From NCBI GenBank assembly GCA_037974665.1, contig CM075767.1, forward strand, positions 7,341,501 through 7,405,500: 64,000 nt of DNA, given 5' to 3'. The notes beneath the pieces are model-generated. The model searched no databases, had not been told where the DNA came from, and was given only the letters and a program-made list of their open reading frames with translations. Below are positions 48,714 through 60,085 of the stretch, piece by piece; position 1 is the stretch's first letter; every line of letters starts with the position of its first letter. Origin of the DNA: Ehretia macrophylla (taxonomy: Eukaryota; Streptophyta; Magnoliopsida; Boraginales; Ehretiaceae). The position numbers and the translations under genes are program-made.

Positions 48714-48887
48714 TATGCTCATTTACGTCTGCACAAGGAAGGGGGTTGTTTCTGTGCAATTTGTTTCTTGATGTCCGACTACAAAAATGAGGATTTCTTT
48801 GGAAGTCTCGTAGATTCTAGTGGGAAAGTCATAGCCTTTTTGCGCAGCAAGTTGCCTGAATTGATTTTGAGGCACAGTCCACACTTG
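48714..48887 (+). CDS. Possible coding exon, unidentified
   Basis: An open exon of 58 codons bounded by TAATCAG/TATGCT and CACTTG/GTAAGT. It encodes a segment with a GGCFCAICFLM motif (three cysteines) and then KLPELILRHSPHL. It is phase 0 at both ends and joins in frame to the exon at 48977. I do not recognise the sequence. It may be an upstream exon or alternative first part of the gene that follows. Confidence 0.4.
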
Positions 48888-49042
48888 GTAAGTTATGATT
48901 CTGCAAATCTGATATGCATTCCCCTAATCTGGGTATGCTATTATTACATGGTGGGATGATGACATATGCGTTGCAGGTTACGTCAGCTTTTGGTAACTCT
49001 TCTAATCACATTGCTGGTAGAGAAAATCGTCCCTTAGTGAGA

Positions 49043-49979
49043 ATGGCTGCTATAAATGCGATAGATATTAGTTCAGATGATTCAGATTTGCGGGAAATAG
49101 ATGAGTATCAAGACGAGTCACCTACAAGGGACTCTGCTACTTCTTCTGTTACCAATCTTAATCCCAATCCCAGGGTTCTTCCTTCGTGGGCATCACAATC
49201 CTCTTCAAATGCATCAGGTGAAGATCTGCAATTTTGGATGTAAATTCTTTTTTTTTTTTTGATGTAAATACTTGTGAGCGCTGATGGTCAATATCATTGC
49301 TGATCATGTGGCCTTGCACAATTTTGCAGGATCTAATGTTTTATCTCGAAAGGCTCCTTCTCCTAAAAGATCATTATTTTCTGATAGAAACACATCAAAT
49401 GCTAACAGCCTTGTGCATCCTAGACCTCAGATAAATTCTTTTTCTCGTGATAATAATGGAGCTTCAACTTCACGAACAGCTTACGACGACAATTGTAAGT
49501 ATTCCGTAGGGAATTGTAATGTGGATTAAATTGTATAAAATATGTGCACTGAGGATTTTAAGAAGGCTATTAATGTAGATAATGCCGGTATTACAGATTA
49601 TGAAAGGCTTTCTTCTCAACAAGGTCCAAAAAGGATGCTTCCTCCATCATTTCAGCCTTCCATTCCTGGTGGCAGATCAAACAATTTAGTACAGAGTGTT
49701 GGTGGCAGTATGATTCGTGAGACGTATGCAAAATCTAATCAGTCTGGGTGGCCAAATTCAGCCAATGGGAAGAACCATTTGAAAGACCACGTCAATGGTA
49801 GTGGTCCTTTCATGTATGAAAGCAGAGGAAATAGAGTTTTACCCCCATCTTTGGTTCATGGAAAGTATGCATCAGCTACCCCATTTCTTGGCTCAAATGA
49901 TCCTTCGCATCCACCTGTGATTGGTGAAGAAAGGGCTGGGGGAACTGATGAGAGGATAGTATACCAAGCTGCTTTGCAG
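49043..49979 (+). CDS. CHR28-like SNF2 helicase, N-terminal part only
   Basis: N-terminal region of a helicase-like transcription factor of the CHR27/CHR28 group (SNF2 family with a RING finger, acting in chromatin). Three exons: 49043-49217, 49330-49494 and 49597-49979, with boundaries GCATCAG/GTGAAG, TTTTGCAG/GATCTA, GACAATT/GTAAGT and TATTACAG/ATTATG. They total 723 nt and 241 codons in one frame, ending YQAALQ at a GT donor. Typical traits are a Ser/Asp-rich acidic start (IDISSDDSDLREIDE), then RVLPSWASQ and RMLPPSFQPSI, as in CHR28-like proteins. The ATG at 49043 gives the expected MAAINAIDISSDD start; the frame is open upstream for 22 codons to the acceptor at 48977. The helicase domain that should follow is not in the window. 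Confidence 0.75.
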
Positions 49980-52245
49980 GTATATGTTTGAGGCCATTGT
50001 TATAAGTAGTTTTCTGCTTTGCTTGTTGGATAGTGTCTGTTTCACTATGCAGTTGAATCTCTAAGTTCTTGCAGTCTTTATTTCACAGAGAGATTTATTG
50101 AAACTTTTGCAAAATCTCAAGCTTTTGTTTATGATATATTCGATGATTTTTACAAACACTAGCTTGATATCTTCGATGATTTTTACTATCAGTAGATTAT
50201 TGAGACTGTTTCTTCAACGAGATTGGTTTTCGGTTGTTTTCTAGTTATGTCCATTGAAGCCATATTAATCTCGTAAAGCATATTGTTCATGCCACAGAGA
50301 GAGAAGTAAAAGATCACATCTATGTGACTTCATTTATATTTTTTAATTTGACTTGTGATATGTGATCTTTGATTCTTTGGTTGGAAAGTTTGCAAATCAC
50401 TAATGCTAATGAAAGTTGAGTTCTTTTGCTAGATCTAAACTTGTAGTACAAAATGATTTCATTTTATTAGCTTTCCTATACATGTTTTAAGTGGGTTGTA
50501 CTAGATAGATATTTGAGGTTGGATTATGATAATGTGGTCAGAGTCTAGATTGGGTTTGAGCAGGCTATACTGAAGTTTGTTTATAACTTGCACAAGAGAA
50601 TTGTTGGAATGTATTTGATTGAGACTACGTATTACAAACTATCTAGTGGATTTCGACGAAGGAGAATGGCATAGGGAGTAAGCCTGAAGAAGAAGGACCT
50701 GAATATGTCCAAAAAACATCAGTTTTATAATAGATGATGAAAGTAAATTGGGTTTTTGACTTTTGAGAATAGTGACCTTGTGAAGAGGATTTTGGAACAC
50801 AATGTGCATAGTTTCTTGAGATAAGGGAAACTTTAGAAGTAAAGTAGCCTTCCAGTTTGCTGGCTGGTAACTGCATGTTAAACCTAAGGAGGTTATAATG
50901 GAGATAAAACTCATAAATTCGTTCATGTAGCTTTTCACCCTTCTGCCTCCCTTCTTGATAGAAAGGTTTGATTCCACTCGCAAGTGAGCAGGACATTTTG
51001 TCCTGTCATTGCGACTCAATTTTGGCATCAATGTAGCAATCAGGACTGGTACAAGGGTACTGCAAGAAGGTGGGAAATCTGAGAAAGCCCTTGTATCCCT
51101 TTTTCTTTTCCAGGAATTTGTTTTCCATTTAGTTATAAATAACACCCTCTTTCTCTCACACACATTTTCCAATATTATTATGATCATATAGTACATTTGA
51201 TAAGTCACTTGTATTCCTGATTCATATTTATCATCCCTCCGTGAGTAAACAAATTCTGGATCCACCATGGTAGTAGTGTCAGTGCTTTTATAGGGTTTAT
51301 CGGATCTGTGGGTAGAAAGTAGACGATTGACGGATTTGTCACCCATCAGTGCTTTTTTACGTGGCTAAGCTAAAATACTGTAAAGGACTAGATTTTAACC
51401 AACCATACCAAGCCAAGCCTTATCTTATTAGGTGGGTTCGGCTAATTGTAAAGGAGTAGATTGACAAGTAAAAGTTTTCCTTAAATCAATTGAAATCGTC
51501 AGGTTGCATCTCTTGTCAATGAAATCAATACTGCTAATGTCCATGTTGAGATGAAGTGGAAGCATTATAGTTATTGGTGATCTTTAGAAAGCAACAGCAA
51601 ATGAAATATAGAAGTAGTAAGATAATTGCAGTTGGTGGCAGTAAATTGTCGTTGCTCATGGGATTCTGACCATTTACTATTATATAGATTAATTAGTGCA
51701 AGTATCACGCAAAAAGTAAATGAAAAAAATCTGGTCTTGTTTGGATCAAGTTTTAGAGTCAATTTTATTACTTTGACTGAAATCAAGTGTAATTGCATTT
51801 TAATTCGGATTCGTAGTTGTCCTAGAACAGTCTAGAGTCTAGTTTCATAATTATTTTAGGTTTCTTAAAGTTTTATTCCATGTTAGGATTAGGAAGGCCT
51901 GCAGCCTATGAATATCTACGATCTCTTTTCTACTTATATGTATAGGTATTGTTCGCAGCACCCAGAATAAGCCTCTAAACTTTCTTTCTTATTCTTTCAA
52001 TGTGAAACCTTTTTTTAACCATTACACATCCAGAAATCCTACTTAATATCTTTACATCTTTCCAAACCCTAAACAACCACAAGAAACCCGTTATTCAGCT
52101 ACATAATGTAGGAGAGTGCTTTATTGGTCCTTCATCAATCAGGCACCAGAGAACAAAAGATCGTAGTGTTTGTTCAGATTATTGAACATGGAGAATTGAG
52201 TACTACTCTGTTATTGGCTGAAATTAAGAGCTTCAGTCATGGCTT
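49980..52245 (+). other. Intron-like DNA downstream of the CHR28-like exons
   Basis: Begins with a good donor (GCAG/GTATATG). No SNF2 helicase motif (DEAH box, LLRHQ-type start) occurs on the plus strand up to the retrotransposon nest. Contains a 45-bp RTE tail at 51395-51440. Minus ORFs at 50643-51346 are not recognisable. Confidence 0.5.
51395..51440 (-). mobile_element. RTE-clade LINE tail, short
   Basis: CCATACCAAGCCAAGCC and TTATTAGGTGGGTTCGGCTA, the 3'-most part of the RTE family in reverse complement, cut off within about 45 bp. Confidence 0.65.
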
Positions 52246-52518
52246 TTGCAGAATGAAAAGAAATTTTATAGCAGATATGCAGCCATGGATTCTATATCTG
52301 ATTCCTTGGGAGCAACTGCCAATTCTTTAAAGTGCGCAGCTGAAGCTTCTCTTCATCAGCAACAAGGAGATAAGATTGTTCATGAAGAAGATGCATATTC
52401 AACGCTTTTGACTCGCAATCAAAAGCAGAAGGAACTTCATAAATATTTTGAGAAGATAGTAATAGTTAATGAGAAAGCAAAAGGTGAAACTGTTGAAGGT
52501 CTTGAAGAAATTGCAAAA
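52246..52518 (+). other. Coding-like ORF split by an LTR element
   Basis: A charged ORF (rich in Glu, Lys, Gln; for example NQKQKELHKYFEKI) runs into the LTR element at 52519. After removal of the element and one copy of CAAAA, the frame continues at 53997 with QDEKFKAKEPKYFEDM to about 54130. An acceptor-like TTTTGCAG lies at 52241-52248. I cannot assign a family. It may be an exon or the relic of an older retrotransposon; later frames in 54.1-54.4 kb look like retrotransposon debris. Confidence 0.35.
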
Positions 52519-53991
52519 AGTAGAAAACTAGAGTGAAACAATGGAATTCATAAATTGCAACATTGATCACCACATTTGATTACAACACTTTATTACAACT
52601 CTTGCTACTACATAGTGGTTTATATAGCTCTAAAAGGGGTAGACAACCTTTCCTAATATTAAGGAGGAAAATAGGGAAGATAACTTTTCTTAATATTAAG
52701 GAGCAAAATAGGGAAGACAATAAGGCTAGTTTTATGGAGTAAATCACTCCTTACAATAGGCCATAAATTAGGGAATTAAAGTAATATAAAATTTCATATT
52801 TCAACACTCCCCCTCAAGTTGGGACGAAGATATCGACGAACCCAAGCTTGACAAGAGCTGACTGGAGAAGTGATGGTTGATATTACGATGAACTGATAGC
52901 TCCCATCAAGAAGAACAAGTGACTGCATGCAAGCCATGTGCGGACCCAAGGCCAAAGGCCACCAATGACTGGACCAAACCCCCAACATCGATAGCGCACC
53001 ACCAGTGACTGGAAAGACTATGAAACTATGGCAAGGCGCCTGAAAACAACAGGCGGACAACAAAAGATACGTGACAAAGGACGTATCAACCCCTGGTACG
53101 TGACAGAGGACATACCAACCCCGAGTACGTGACAGAGGACGTACCAACCCTGAGAGCTGAGAGAACAAATTGAGTCTCAAGCCAAGAAAGGTGAAAAACA
53201 TATCCACTGGAAAACCTCCAAACAAATTTCCATGAACAATGGTAGAAATCACAGTCAAAAAGTGGGCCAACGATAAGAGATGCCGGTCAACAGATGATTG
53301 GTGAGTACTTCAACCCATATCTAAACACAATATGCTAGCAACCGTCAACAATTGAACAAAAGAACTATCATTTGGGAGAGATGAACAAACAAGGGAGATA
53401 AAGGTAGCCGGACAAACTCGGCTATGATGACGATAAAGAGATGGCAAGAGCAAAGGCAGCCGGACACTTGGCTGCGATGACAATAAAGAGATGACAATGT
53501 TTTTGGTTGAGGAAGCCCAAGGAAGCTATCCCGTATTTCTGATTTTTTTTTTTTTTAAAAAACTGATGAACAGTGCAGACGATGAACAGTAACAGAATTT
53601 AACTGGTGAATAGTGTTGTATGGAGGAGAAGACGATGAACAGTAGCAGATTCTTTTTTTTTTTTTTTTTTTAAACATTTTGGCTCTGATACCAAGTAGAA
53701 AACTAGGGTGAAACAATGGAATTCATAAATTGCAACATTGATCACCACATTTGATTACAACATTTTATTACGACTCTTGCTACTACATAGTAGTTTATAT
53801 AGCCCTAAAAGGGGTAGACAACATTTCCTAATATTAAGGAGGAAAATAGGGAAGATAACTTTTCCTAATATTAAGGAGCAAAATAGGGAAGGCAATAAGG
53901 CTAGTTTTATGGAGTAAATCACTCCTTACAATAGGCCATAAATTAGGGAATTAAAGTAATATAAAGTAATATAATATTTCATATTTCAACA
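52519..53991 (-). mobile_element. Short non-autonomous LTR element
   Basis: LTRs 52519-52806 (288 bp) and 53694-53991 (298 bp) flank about 890 bp with no coding. Next to the right LTR is GGCTCTGATACCA, the reverse complement of a TGGTATCAGAGCC initiator-tRNA-Met primer-binding site. Next to the left LTR is CTCCCCCTCAAG, the reverse complement of a polypurine tract. Target duplication CAAAA is perfect (52514-52518 and 53992-53996). LTR ends are TGTTGAAA...TTTTCTACT on the minus strand. By eye the LTRs differ at about eight positions plus a 10-bp duplication in the right copy. It is too small for a functional polyprotein and belongs with short non-autonomous (TRIM/SMART-like) elements. Confidence 0.88.
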
Positions 53992-53996
53992 CAAAA

Positions 53997-55031
53997 CAAG
54001 AACAAGATGAGAAATTCAAGGCCAAAGAACCTAAGTATTTTGAAGACATGGGAGCTGAAAAATTAGATTTTGAGCATTCACGCAATGTTCAAAATTTACA
54101 AATCCAAGAATTCATTGATTTTATTTCTTGGATCAGTTTGATGCCAACACTGATATCAAGGTTGAAAGGCATTCCTTGGATATTTCTTGTTTCCTAAGGT
54201 CATACCAGTTCAAAAGAATACTAAAGAAACTCAGCTCCTTTAAAGTGCAACTCAGCAAATGATGGATTTTCATGCTCTAGCACTTCAAAATTCGATGAAA
54301 AAATTTCTTGAATTGGGGGAGAATGATGCAGAACTCAAGCACAAAAGGAAGGGGGAAATCTCCTTTTATAAGGAGTATGTTTTGGAGCCAATGTTATTAG
54401 TTTTACACTGAGTCATGTGCAATTGTACTTGAAATTAGCAGCTGGAATTAGGTATTTACGATTTTTTGTTATTTCGAGTCTTAGGGGTATATTGGTAATC
54501 TTAATATTTTGGGAATAGTGTGTTGAATTTTGGGAATTATAGGATGCCAAGGATTATGCGGTATTAGGAAACTGAATGAATAATATGTATAAACGTATTA
54601 AAGATGGAAAGAAGGACATTTGGAGGTTTATAATAAGGAATTAGCTTCAACATAAAGAAGAAAAATAAGGTGGATGAGAAGAAGAATAGAGAGAGAATAA
54701 TGACCTTGACTAGTTGAGGAAAACTTCTATATACATAGCACATCTCTCATAGTAATCTGCTTTATTGAATTAAAGAGATAACAACTTTCTACAAACTCTA
54801 AGAAATCTTTTCCTTACAAGAAATGGGACTAATCCATAGCACACATGGTGATTTGACTCTTTACAATTCTAGACCCATATCTAATAAGACTTGAAAAATA
54901 TAACTAATTCTTGACCCATGTCTATTTTTATCATTGGTTCACTACGATATTGCATAGTTACCAATAAAACCTCGACACCTAAATTTAGTTTGAGACCTCA
55001 GAAATTTACCATCATATTTACTGAATCAAAC
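53997..55031. other. Decayed sequence between the LTR elements
   Basis: 54001-54130 continues the ORF interrupted at 52518. Frames around 54200-54370 (ELGENDAELKHKRKG) look like the end of a retrotransposon polyprotein. The rest (54380-55030) looks LTR-like or intergenic. No complete element delimited. Confidence 0.35.
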
Positions 55032-55036
55032 ACTTA

Positions 55037-55291
55037 TGATGCAGGATTGTAGCAAAGCTAGATATGTTCTAGGAAACGCCTCACTACGAGGAATATATTA
55101 AACTAAGAAAAACTCTAGAGTGCTAGAGCAAAAGAACAATCTCTGAAGAAAATAAATCGAAAGGTGTACTAAATAGGCTACAAAGCTACTTATTTATACT
55201 AGCTTAGTCTAGTCCTAATCTATATAGAAAGGTAATCCTAATCTATATAGGATAAGCTAGTCCTAACCAAGGTAAGACAAGGTAAAGAAGT
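55037..55291 (-). repeat. Partial 3' LTR of the gypsy element
   Basis: Shares AGCAAAGCTAGATA, TAGAGTGCTAGAG and GGTGTACTAAATAGGCTAC with the right LTR. Similarity stops at about GGTAAAGAAGT (55291), so the terminal part (U3 side) was deleted. Confidence 0.8.
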
Positions 55292-55772
55292 TTAACTTGC
55301 CCTCGAGTTAATGTCGATACATCGAGTCCTCTTGTTGATAGTACTTATACAAGTCTGTGAAATTGAAGGTCCATGTGACATGAAAAGATATATGTGGTAC
55401 TAGTTCAGATTGCCTCCAGCCTGTGAAACTTTTTAATCCATGTATCCATCGCTTGCTTTTCAAATTTCGACCATATGACTATCTTTGATATTCGGTAATC
55501 CCATCTCCTGTTGTTCTATTCTTGACAAATCTCTTCAGTAGAGAATCTTCAAAGATGTTGAAGCCAAAGAAAAAGCTAGATTGTTCACGAAAAGTTCATT
55601 TCGTGACCTTGGAAAAAGATGACCTTCTAGACTACCCGATAATTCCTTTGTCTCTTTCCGACCATCCAATGTTGGAAGTAAATATTCAACTTTACATTCA
55701 AAATCTTCAATTTTTTAACTTAGGTGGCTCTTTTCACAATTTGAAACTTTTACAAGCTCTTTTTCGTTCATG

Positions 55773-56585
55773 TCAGCAACTTGTAGAACTAGTAACATCT
55801 TCCATTCTAGTTGTACTTTCTTTTGGTTTCCAAGTAACATGATTATGTATTCCAATAACAAAATAACTTGAAGCATTAGTCTTTACTCCAAGTTCCATCT
55901 CGTTCACAGAATTCGCAACATAAACAATAAACTTTTCCTCTACTTTAGAAGTTTCAGGTTGACCACCCTTGTTGGCTGGAAACATCACAATCTTCTTTCC
56001 ATTCTACCAGAAAATAAAGATATTTATTCTCTCACGATAAGATCCATTGACGTTATTTTTCCATAATCGCCCAAGTAGAATAGGACAAACATTCATGTTA
56101 ACTACATCAGAGATAAGTTCTACATTGTTGGATTTTCTGATAGAAATAAAAACTTTATAGATTTCCGTAACTTGGATTGATGATCCTTTCTTGACCCACG
56201 TATTTTCATAAGGAATTGGATGAGGTTGTATGGGTAACTTTAGGTGATTTACTAAAGACCTTTGTACACTATTCTCATAGCTCCCATTATCAATGAGAAG
56301 ATTGCATACCTTTCCTTGGATGTTGTACTGCGAATGGAAAACCTGTTGAAAATGGGATGAATCTATAGTGTTAAGACCCGTCATGCATCGGTGATCTGCA
56401 TTGTCGAGAAAAATCATGTTGATAAGGATGTTGAGATCTGTTTCTAAATACCATTTGTTCTTGGTTGAATCTATGATGATTGAAAGGCTCCTCTTTGAAT
56501 TCTTTGAATTCATCTTCATAAGCTGGTTGCCTATGATGAATAGCAAGAACGCGCCTATTGACAGGTTGACCACATCACCTTCCAT
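55773..56585 (-). pseudogene. Gypsy protease-region remnant
   Basis: The minus-strand ORF 56004-56585 and its frameshifted continuation (55773-55988) contain LIDNGSYENSV, aligned with the retroviral-type protease motif normally D-S-G; here Ser is replaced by Asn. They also contain QPHPIPYENTWVKKGSSIQV and CPILLGRLW, features of this domain in plant gypsy elements. It is frameshifted and not functional. It ends next to the copia junction at 56602. Confidence 0.75.
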
Positions 56586-56602
56586 GGCACTGTTAGCGCT
56601 GC

Positions 56603-56837
56603 TGATATGATAGTTTAGATAAGCTCAGTCAGAAGCTATGTATGTGTACCTGCTATAGATCTTAAGGCAGTAGAATATTTGCCGACTGTACAATAGCTGG
56701 CAGAGTTGGTTACAACTGTTAGAAAGCTTCTAGAAGAAGCATAGTCAATAGTTAACTCAGTTGTAACTATAAATAGGTAGCAAGCATGTACAATCATTAT
56801 TCAGTTAATGAAATTAGATACTTTTCCTCTCATCTCA
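56603..56837 (+). repeat. 5' LTR of the copia element
   Basis: Starts TGATATGATAGTTTAGATAA and ends CTCATCTCA before the primer-binding site. Confidence 0.88.
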
Positions 56838-57280
56838 TGGTAGTATCAAGAGCTAGAAGATCCTAGAACTCCATTAAAGCTTCATCGAAGCTCCATTTTT
56901 TTTCCGAAAACAAAGCTCATAATCGAGCTTACAAGAGCTTTGCGAGGCAAAATCTACTCTTCTCTACAACTCACAAGCCTTAGCGTTTGCAACTTCTTCA
57001 ATCCTCTGTTAACAGAGCTTCAAACAACTCAATTTTACACTCACATCACCTTAGCAATTCTTCTCTACCTTCGAACATACTTTTTGGAGTCTTCTCATGG
57101 CTTTGACCTCATCTTCTCCTGTAATGGCTTCCACATCCAATTCTTCTAATCCTACATCCATGGCTGCCTCTGGAACCATACTTGACCTGCCTATAGGTCT
57201 TCAGCCGTTCATCCTTCTGGAAATGTTTCTCAACTACTTTCCATTTTTCTGAATGTAAAACACATAAATTACCATTTATT

Positions 57281-57780
57281 GTGTTAGAGTTTGTAACTAG
57301 CTTGCCTTATCAAATGGTACATTCAAATATATGGGGTCCTGCCCCTTATTCCTCTTGTATGGGTTATAAATACTATATCTTGTTCATAGATGACTTTTCA
57401 AGATATGCATGGCTTTATCCTTTAAAACTCAAGTCCCAAGCTTATGATGCCTTTCTCAGTTTCACTGCACTGATACACTCACAATTCAATGCCACAACAC
57501 AAGCTAAGGACTGATAATGGCACAAAATACACAAGTAATAAATTTCAACTTTTTCGACAAAAAGGTAGGACAATTCATCAAACTTCATGCCCTTACGGCC
57601 TTGAACAAAATGGTAGAGTAGAAAGAAAACATAGACACTTGATAGAAACTATTCTTACCCTCCTAAATCAAGCTCATCTTCCACCTACCTACTGGCTTGA
57701 GGCCATAGCTACAACCAACTACCTAATCAATCGGCTACCCACCCCTGTTTTACAACATCAGTCACCTTACTAGGTTTTGT
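57281..57780 (+). pseudogene. Copia integrase remnant
   Basis: Read across a frameshift at about 57500. It carries HSNIWGPAPY (first catalytic Asp of HSDIWG replaced by Asn), the second Asp in RTDNGTKYTSN (57504 onward) and the Glu in EQNGRVERKHRH (about 57604-57638). A stop at 57771-57773 and two shifts make it inactive. It continues into FGCVCYPWLKPYT and IFLGYSLATK, where the RTE element interrupts it. Confidence 0.85.
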
Positions 57781-57917
57781 ATTCAAAAACACCAGGCTAT
57801 AATTTTCTAAGAGCTTTTGGATGCGTATGCTATCCATGGCTGAAGCCATATACAAAACACAAACTAACCAATAAATCAAAGCCATGCATATTTCTAGGAT
57901 ATAGCCTCGCTACAAAA

Positions 57918-58454
57918 CCAAACCAAACTAATCCTTGTCCCACCAGGTGGGGTCGGCTATATAGATTATGCGACGTCATTCATTCATGTCGAGAGCTATC
58001 TTCTCTGTAAGCTCCATACATGCAAGGTCTCGTCTAATTGTCTCTGTCCAAGTCATCTTAGGTCTTTTTTTACCCCTCTTCTGGTGTACTATTTGTAAAC
58101 CTTCGCACCTTTTAATAGGCGCCTTGACAGGTCGTCTCCAGACATGGCCAAATCATCTCAAATAATTCTCCCTCATCTTATCCTCAATCGGGGCCACTCT
58201 TACTCTTTCACGTATCACCTCATTCCTAATCTTGTTCTTCTTTGTGTTGCCACACATCCACCTTAACATTCTCGTCTCGGCCACGGCCATTTTATGAACG
58301 TGTTGATATTTCACTGTTCAACTCTCCGAACAATATAACATAGAAGGTCTAATGGCTATCTTATAGAACTTCCCTTTTAGCTTAAGTGGTATTTTTCGAT
58401 CACACAAGATTCCTGACGCATTTCTCCACTTTGTCCATCCTGTTTTGATTCTAT
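57918..58454 (-). mobile_element. RTE-clade LINE inserted in the copia element
   Basis: 537 bp, 3' end at the left. The minus-strand reading shows the C-terminal reverse-transcriptase segment of RTE elements, including MLRWMCGNTKKNKIRNEV and LRWFGHVWRRPVKAPIKRCE-like sequence, then a stop and the short 3' UTR. Target duplication is ATAGCCTCGCTACAAAA (57901-57917) and ATAGTCTTACTACAAAA (58455-58471): 14 of 17 identical, all differences transitions. The copia reading frame resumes across it, confirming the order of insertion. 5'-truncated. Confidence 0.9.
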
Positions 58455-58590
58455 ATAGTCTTACTACAAAAGGCTATAAATGCTTAGACCCTGAAACTCA
58501 TAAGGTTTACATGTCTAGACATGTTACCTTTGTTGAACACATTTATCCCTATTCCTCTTCTCCTAATCTTTCCCAACCCCCATGAGACTC

Positions 58591-59627
58591 TGAAAGAAGA
58601 GAGGAAAGAGAGAGATATTTCTGTGAGAAGATATTTGTTATTTATCATCATACTCTGATACAAGAATGTATCCTATTTGTAGGATAACTGATACATTGTT
58701 TAGTAGAAACAGTTATACTACTCTAACTAACTATTACAGCTCAGCATCTAATAGTGCTATAACTACTACTAGCTTATATCTTATTAGCCCCTCTCAAGCT
58801 GACCCTGGTGGAGACACTAGGGGAAGCTTGGCCCTGATGTAAGCAAAAACTTGTCTTCTTGTTGTTGTGGAGGGAGCTGGTGGCCTTGAAGAGCCACTTG
58901 TAGCTGTACTTTCCACAACACATAGTTGCTGTTGTCCAGCTTGAGTGGAATTAGATTGTTGAGATTCTGCTTGAATTGTTGGAGGCCTTGAACCACATTT
59001 GTAGACACAGCTGTGGCCATGGTTGAGGAAGAAGAAGCCATAGCTGAGGTAAGAAAAAAAAAACTTCAGTAATGAAGAGAATATGGCTGAAAACCCTAAT
59101 TGTGCTGAGAAGTGAGAATTCTGCCTTGTCGAGGCTGAATTGTGAATTTCTCAGAGGAAAGAGATCAAAATAAAGTAGAAAAGCTTAGTTGAAGGTGCTT
59201 TAATGGCTGCGAATGAAGGTGAAAACCCTAGATTGATCTCGGAAGAGAGAAGTGAGATTTTCAGCTATGTGAAGATAGCAGAGAGTGCAGTGATAATGTC
59301 GCACTACTCGTAATAAGGAAAACAACTTAGAAGTAAGCTTGTTTTCGAAAAAAAAATGAAGCTTAGATAGAGCTTTAATGGCGGCTCAGGAGCACCTTAA
59401 CTTTTGATACCATGAAAGAAGAGAGGAAAGAGAGATATTTTTGTGAGAAGATATTTGTTATTTATCATCATACTCTGATACAAGAGTGTATCCTATTTAT
59501 AGGATAATTGATACATTGTTTAGTAGAAACAGTTATACTACTCGAACTAACTATTACAGCTCAGCATCTAACTATTACAGCTCCGCATCTAATAGTGCTA
59601 TAACTACTGCTAGCTTATATCTTATCA
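58591..59627 (-). mobile_element. Non-autonomous copia-like LTR element
   Basis: LTRs 58591-58786 (196 bp) and 59413-59627 (215 bp); the target duplication GACTC is perfect (58586-58590 and 59628-59632). Minus-strand order: 5' LTR at the right, then primer-binding site TGGTATCAAAAG (59401-59412, reverse complement), interior, polypurine tract GAGAGGGGC next to the left LTR. The right LTR has a tandem duplication of AACTATTACAGCTCMGCATCT. The interior has only a short gag-like ORF (58817-59041, minus) with KLDNSNYVLWKVQLQVAL, as in copia gag N-termini. About 1.04 kb in all. Confidence 0.9.
58817..59041 (-). pseudogene. Copia gag N-terminal fragment
   Basis: A 74-residue ORF with a Ser-rich start and the NSNYVLWKVQLQVALQGHQL pattern of copia gag N-terminal domains. 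The rest of gag is absent. It lies within the non-autonomous element at 58591-59627. Confidence 0.75.
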
Positions 59628-60076
59628 GACTCAGCTTTCGACTCTCAATTCCCACCTATTTTCCCAACAACTCCATTACTCAGTACAAACTTCCTTTCCT
59701 CTCCATCCCCTACTATTCCACAGAACACTCTCCCAACAGCTCAAGCTCCCAGTTCCCCACTCCAGTCCCTTCTCTCTTATCCCCTTTAGCAGAACAAGCT
59801 GTAGCCCTTATTAACACTCCTCCAGTCTCCTCAGAATCCAATCCTGCTCCTAGTACTTCTTCTTCATCATCCTTTAATCAGGCAGAGACAACCTCACAAA
59901 CTCCCCAATCCTCCACCTCTCTCACCCAACTAGTACCAAAGTCCTTGCAGCCAATGCTTACCAGGTCCAAAACAGGGTGTCTACCTCTTCCTCTCTATCA
60001 GCTAAACACCCTTATTACTATTCCCTCATCTACTGAGCCTTATACCTTTAAGGAGGCCTCCAAGTATGAGTGTTGA
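59628..60076 (+). pseudogene. Copia linker remnant
   Basis: Resumes the copia interior after the non-autonomous element. Ser/Pro/Thr-rich translation (TPVPSLLSPLAEQAVALINT), typical of the region between integrase and reverse transcriptase, then LQPMLTRSKTG, the usual entry to the reverse transcriptase. Confidence 0.7.
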
Positions 60077-60085
60077 ACCAAGGCT

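Noticed and set aside
50643..51346. Minus ORFs of 117-235 codons
   Set aside because: No recognised domain and no splice or codon evidence.
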